Positions 59,163-64,000 of a DNA stretch of 64,000 nt are shown piece by piece. Made by a program: the position numbers and the translations under genes. Under the pieces are notes generated by a model that saw nothing but the letters and a program-made list of their open reading frames with translations, was not told where the DNA came from and made no database searches. The stretch spans positions 6,882,001 through 6,946,000 of the forward strand of contig CAUWAG010000003.1 of assembly GCA_963556695.1 (NCBI GenBank). The letters are read 5' to 3'. How positions within the stretch are numbered: the stretch's first letter is position 1; each line of letters starts with the position of its first letter. The stretch is from Anthostomella pinea (lineage: Eukaryota > Ascomycota > Sordariomycetes > Xylariales > Xylariaceae).

Positions 59163-60345
59163 CTACTTGGATGCCCATTCGAGCCTCCTGCTTTCCAGCC
59201 ACTCTCCCTTCTCGACCCATCGCTCCTCGAGCCACTTCGCCAGCTCCTCGTCTGTATGCGGTAGCTCGTCGAGGGGATAGCGCCGAGCCATGACGTGAAA
59301 TTGGTAGCCATGAACGCTCGTCAGATTAGGCAGCTTCAGCGTCTGCCACATATCAGGCGCCGCGAGGAACCGGTTCCTGTGCTGATACGCAATCGTGAAA
59401 TCATACACCGCCTTCACGTGCGGCGCCTTTCGCAGATGCTGCACCGTCTTGATAAATCCCTTGGTGCGCGGGTAGAGCAGGTGCAGGGGCTGCGGACGGC
59501 CGTTCTGCTTGCACCATATCTTGGACTCTTCGTACTTTTGGGCTGTAAACCTCGTGGCTTCACTGAAGCTGATCAACCCTGGTGAGGCGTCAGTATATTC
59601 TGCTTCTGGTACGTCGACTCGCACGGCCCATGACTTACATGTCGGCCACTTCCTGTCGACGACACCGCTAAACACACGCTGCAGCTCGCGCTGGTCGCGC
59701 ATCCAATTCCTAGTCACCATGGCATACCCATCGCCCACAGGCCCCAGCCGAGGAACGGCACCGCGCGTAGCTGGATCTTCGCGAACCACCGACACTGGCC
59801 CAGCATGCCAGACCGCTGCGCGAGGGCCTGGATCATGTAGAAGTCGGTCCAGCTGACGTGGTTGGAGACGATGATGGCGGACTCCTTCTGCGGCAGGACA
59901 TCCCCGTGGAAGTGGATTTGAGCGCCGTTGCCAACTTCGAAGATGCCCTGGACCCAGCGCCAGACCGAGTAGGCGATCCATGACGAGACGCGGTAGACCA
60001 GGTCGGGCGCGAATAGCTTCACGGGCAGGAGCAGGGACAGCGCTATGTCGGCCGCTCCTAGGTACATGACCCAGGGCGCGACCAGCGCAACGCCTCTGAG
60101 ATTGGTGTACGCGGTCCCAGGAAGCCCATGATGCTCGCTGAGTAATGAGTACTGGTAGCCAGTCGGTCGAGCTGGAGCGAATCGCAAGAAAGCCAAGTGG
60201 TACCAAGCCGGCTTGGTACCTCCAATCTCCTACAATTCTGCCGAGGTTGTAGCCACTGTCGTTGTTATTCCGTACTGGCGATGAGGATTCCTCTTCTGCA
60301 ACGTCAGTAACCAGGCTTACGCCTGAGAAGCGCCTGACGATCCAT
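59163..60345 (-). CDS. Cst26/LCLAT-type lysophospholipid acyltransferase, frameshifted
   Basis: Membrane acyltransferase of the PlsC family (Cst26/YBR042C-like in yeast), which acylates lysophospholipids. The main exon from about 60219 encodes HLAFLRFAPARPTGYQYSLL, hydrophobic segments, the NHVSWTD acyltransferase motif (Nx4D form of Hx4D) and VPFLGWGLWAMGMP. There the frame breaks near 59722: homologues continue with MVTRNW, which is read one base out of phase, so one base (probably a C of a CCC codon) is missing. The second part continues to an intron (59638-59579, GTAAGT...CCAG) and then LISFSEATRF to the stop. The 5' end is unsure: no in-frame ATG precedes the conserved part; a short exon 60345-60321 spliced to 60219 would keep frame. 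Either a recent pseudogene or a sequencing error. Confidence 0.75.
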
Positions 60346-60454
60346 CTTCCTCTCGCACTCCGCAGCGGCGCGTCGGAACTTCATGATACACACCGGGCTG
60401 CAGGGGTGGCACCGTGGTGGAGGGTGATGATGCACTGACCGCTTGAACACCTCC

Positions 60455-61361
60455 ATATCTACTGCCTTTAACATCCGAGGTGTCCAGCCCCATATCACTT
60501 TTACATACACACACAACATAATTTTAAGCTGGCATACGATAACGATAAAAGTACAGGTTTTAATAATTAGGCTTTTAAATTGACGGTTGCATATATTAAA
60601 TGCATAGTTTTAAATAACCTTAGTTTATACTTATTTAAGATTATGTTGGATCCATGTGATTCCACAGTCAAACCATCCATACAGAACCCACATGTATGAT
60701 TAGATAAGAGATTAGATACCGGATTGTGAGGTCACTTAGCCAGACCTGCAGGTCCAGCTAGACTTCCCAATCCAACCATCAGCAACATCATGACCTTGAC
60801 CCCATACTCGAGTATTATGATTGATCGTTCAAGCCTGTTCCTACAGATTATATATTTAATATGTACGACCGTTAATTTAAAAGCGTAATAATATTTCAAC
60901 TGTGCAAAAGGTAATAAATTCTAGTACTTTTTATTAATTACGTTATAAGTATGATAAAAATACGCTTTGCGATTATTACGTTATTATATTAACGTCGTAA
61001 ACATTAATCTAATATATATTAACAAGTATAAATCAAGGCTATGAGTAGATATATATATCGATATATACGAAGCTTTAACGGTAATAATAGTTTTAAATGC
61101 CGTATTTATCGTTGTTATAAACTACGTAATTATACGATAGCGCTTTTAAACTACCGTTAAAAACGTTATTCTATATATGTTTAAATATCTTTAAATTGAT
61201 AGTATTTAAAACTATATGAAATAATATATATAACAGTAATTAAAAAACGTTGTTATCGAAAAACGTACTTTTAGCTGTTTGGTACTAGCTTAGAATTATG
61301 TTATATGTGTATGTAAAGTGATGTGGGGCTGGACACCTTGAATGTTAAAGGCAGTACATAT
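60455..61361. mobile_element. AT-rich terminal-inverted-repeat element, ~0.9 kb, RIP-like
   Basis: Inverted repeats of about 78 bp occupy 60455-60532 and 61284-61361, sharing TACTGCCTTTAACAT, AGGTGTCCAGCCCCA and ACATAAT. They differ at about ten positions, nearly all C/T or G/A, plus one indel. The interior is extremely AT-rich and full of TA dinucleotides, except for a central non-AT-rich island (about 60650-60850). No open reading frame is left. This fits a DNA transposon or derivative mutated by RIP. Its left end lies ~110 bp upstream of the possible acyltransferase start codon. Confidence 0.8.
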
Positions 61362-63383
61362 TAGTTAGCACGATGCGGCTTTCGTTCACACACCTACCTC
61401 TGTTCAGACCTCATGACGAGAACATCAGTTTCCTCGTAGTAGAATTGACTTGGACAGCCTCACGAGTTTGACATTAGGTAATGCGACTTCAGCTCCCAGG
61501 GAAACGCCAAAATGTACCTACTCAAAAGGTAAAAACGGTCATGCCGGATCCGAGCTTCCGAGCTGCCGAGTCCTAGAAAGAGGGGCTGCCGGGAGGATCA
61601 GCGAGACGCTTGCGGTGGTACAGTAGTTCCCGGCCGAACATTGAAGTTCAGAGAATTCAGATGTGAGGGCTATGGTAGAGACAGCATGCTGAGGTTCTGC
61701 TCACTTGAGGTCTTTGCGTCAATGAGATGTGACGACCATTCTGATAGAACGCGAAGACTCCGCTGGTCAAGTATGACCTCGTCCAGGGAGACCGACGTGG
61801 TTCGGACACTACACCAGAGAAAACATCGCTGTTAGGCCTAACAGTGCAGGCCTTTATTACTGACCAAGTCCAAGCCAGTCAGTCTCAACGAAGCTTTAGA
61901 AAGGTTGACAACCGGAATGTGCTCAACATCCACGTGGGCATTTGCCTCTCCTTGGTAGCCTTTGAGCGTCATATTTTGGTACTGGCAGTTCGGCAATTCG
62001 GGCTCGGCACTCCACGCAGCAACACGAGAGTAGCAGCGATCTTACACATGTCTGTCCTAGCTACCAATTCCTCGAAACGGATTCGAATATCTCGGCAACC
62101 TTCCCTTTGCAGCCCAAGAGCGAAAGGTGCTTATGGTTCCTGCTTACTCACCCAATGCCCTCAGTGAGTCAGTGGGGGCAGGCCGGTGTATTCTTCCAAT
62201 CCCGATCCTTTGACAGGGAACACTTCACATCCAAGACTGCCAAGATGTCAAAGTAGTGGCGAGCAGGTGACGATTATAGCAACAGCTGAATCAGCTTGGA
62301 CCAGTTCAAGTACAAACATTGAAGTCGAGACGGAGCTGTATCCCTTCCGTATCCCTCACCGGATGGAGTTGTAAAGCAAGACTATAGCTAGGGGTATCCA
62401 AGACAGGTGGAATAATCCCTCTGGAATAAACATCTCAAAGATAACTCGTCGAAACATGACTGCTTTTTCCAGGGTGCTCACACCAGTATTTCAAGTAGAC
62501 ACCAAGGAAGATCAAGGTCCAACTAAGGTAACCTTAGTCTTTAGTTTGATGACCCGGCCTATGCAGCGATCAGCCTAAGATCTCGGGATCTCACCAACCC
62601 GCTCTCCACATCTTCGATTAAGTTTCTCCGAGTCCCCTGAAAACCCACGTTATAGAAAGCATGCTTGGCTACGTTATTCTTGTCCAATATTAGAGTCATT
62701 GCCTCCATACGAGTATATATCGGCCGGGGTTGCAACCCGCCAAGCGGTCGAAATAACAGCTGCAGTGGAATAAGCAGCTGTCTGGAACAAAGGCGTCAGC
62801 GGCTAGATCCTTTCCTTAGGGACCTTCCAGAAGTATTATTACTCCATCCCCGCCGTCCAATCGCTGCTCTCGACCCGGAGGACCCTGACCCCGACCAGCC
62901 CCGACCAGCCCCGACCTCTTCATCGGCGGGCAGCTCCTCCATTCCCCTCGACAACTTCAAATTCTTATCAAATACTCTGGCACTGCCGCGCCCTCGAGGC
63001 CATGTGCGACACCATCGCATGAACAGCGTCATCTTATATTTGATGGGACGATTCGATTCGATTCGAGTCAATCGACCAACCAACTAGATCGCTCGCTTGC
63101 TTGGCTCGCCTGGGGCCATTCGTCGTGCTGGAGCGCCTCGTTGCGGCGAACACACCCTGAACACACCCTGGGGAGCAGTATTTGAGTTATCTGTCATCGT
63201 GCGTACCACCGACTTCCCTTGTTCGGCCTTGTTGTCACTTGTCAGCAGCACTGCCACCACCAACTCCTTGCTATATCAGTCTGAGAGGCCGCCCACCTCC
63301 GCGGCTCCGATGTCCCTTTCTTTGTCTTCCCATTGCCGAATCGCTCGTAGCAGCTCCTTGTTCACAGAAACATCACGGCCAAA
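61362..63383. other. Upstream region of the bZIP gene, no other gene seen
   Basis: About 2 kb without a recognisable product. The right end (62.6-63.38 kb) should hold the bZIP promoter and 5' leader, with short repeats GACCAGCCCC (about 62897) and GATTC (about 63051). A GGAATAA doublet near 62411 resembles the end of the dispersed repeat at 56974. Confidence 0.5.
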
Positions 63384-64000
63384 ATGACTAACGTAGTGAG
63401 CCCTGCAGCCAGCTACCCATCACCCCCAGCGCAATACTCGCCGGCTGATAACCCTTCCCTGGGATCACTTTATGAGCACGTCTCCATGTCGTCGTCATCG
63501 TCACCCCACGGCGCGCATGGCAGCGCATCGGAAAAGAGCCCTCTGTCGTCTCTGAACCTCAACTTCCTCAAGTCTTTGAATGACAAGAGGACGACGAGAG
63601 ATGGCAACCCGCCGAAGCGTCGTGGACCGAAACCCGACAGCAAACCGGCGCTTACCCGTCGCCAGGAATTGAACCGTCAGGCGCAAAGGTATGGATGAGA
63701 CTCTCGTGCACGGGACTACCGGCAGAGTCGTCGCATGTACTAACGGCGCGGCCCATGCAGGACCCATCGAGAACGAAAGGAGTTATATATCAAGGCTCTC
63801 GAGGACGAAGTGCTGCGATTGAAGGAGATCTTCAGCAACGTCACGCAGGACAAAGACAAGCTTGCCGAAGAGAATCGGCAACTGAGGAACCTGCTCAACC
63901 AGAATGGCATCGCCGCGGCTTCCACCACAGCCATGGACGACGTGATCAGCAACCCCAGTCTAGGATACACGTCAAGCGGAAGCATCTCGGGCAGCTACGC
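63384..64000 (+). CDS. bZIP transcription factor, AP-1-like (5' part, cut by window end)
   Basis: Exon 1 is 63384-63688; a 72-nt intron (GTATGG, branch TACTAAC, acceptor GCAG) precedes exon 2 from 63761, which runs off the window. The N-terminal 60 residues are Ser/Pro-rich. A basic stretch (KRRGPKPDSKPALTRRQ) leads into the basic region NRQAQRTHRERK at 97-108, split by the intron at Arg102, and a leucine zipper follows (LEDEVLRLKE... KLAEENRQLRNLL). The layout resembles fungal Yap/Pap1-type factors, but those read NxxAQxxFR; here the Phe is His and the preceding residue Thr. Nuclear DNA-binding regulator; targets unknown. Confidence 0.88.

Overview
The window is nuclear DNA from a filamentous ascomycete (Pezizomycotina), most likely a Sordariomycete; genus not determined. 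The evidence is GC-rich coding exons split by short GT-AG introns (about 50-250 nt, many with CTAAC-type branch sites), a HET-domain gene, a fungal seven-TM receptor, a Rim15-type kinase, and AT-rich repeats whose arm differences are mainly C/T and G/A transitions, as repeat-induced point mutation (RIP) leaves. All gene models come from reading frames, splice sites and protein motifs recognised by eye; nothing was searched.

Left part (1-23 kb) is dense housekeeping: MPH1/FANCM-type helicase (+); an uncharacterised tail-region membrane protein (-); an Nsr1/nucleolin-type protein (-) diverging from a complex I NDUFB10-type subunit (+), followed by mitoribosomal mL54 (+); TFIID subunit TAF7 (-) diverging from a TAF3-like histone-fold TFIID subunit (+); and a large F-box/beta-propeller protein (-) ending in a CaaX box.

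Middle part (23-47 kb) is looser: a 4-kb stretch holding repeat remnants, an 11-exon GH15 trehalase/glucoamylase-like enzyme (+) with three micro-exons, a membrane-anchored GH5 enzyme (-), a fungal seven-TM receptor (-), a 7.7-kb stretch with no recognisable gene, then a HET-domain protein (+).

Right part (47-64 kb) has a Rim15/Greatwall kinase (PAS, zinc finger, kinase with long insert, degenerate receiver; -), two miniature inverted-repeat elements of one family, a small unknown nuclear-looking protein (-), a frameshifted Cst26-type acyltransferase (-) beside a 0.9-kb AT-rich terminal-inverted-repeat element, and the 5' part of an AP-1-like bZIP factor (+) cut by the window end.

Most striking items: the inverted-repeat pair whose arms changed together within each copy; the frameshifted acyltransferase next to a RIP-like element; the F-box protein with a C-terminal prenylation signal; the membrane protein with an Atg8-binding-like motif; and the Glu-for-Asp receiver in the Rim15 homologue. 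I found no clear tRNA, rRNA or CRISPR array and no biosynthetic cluster.
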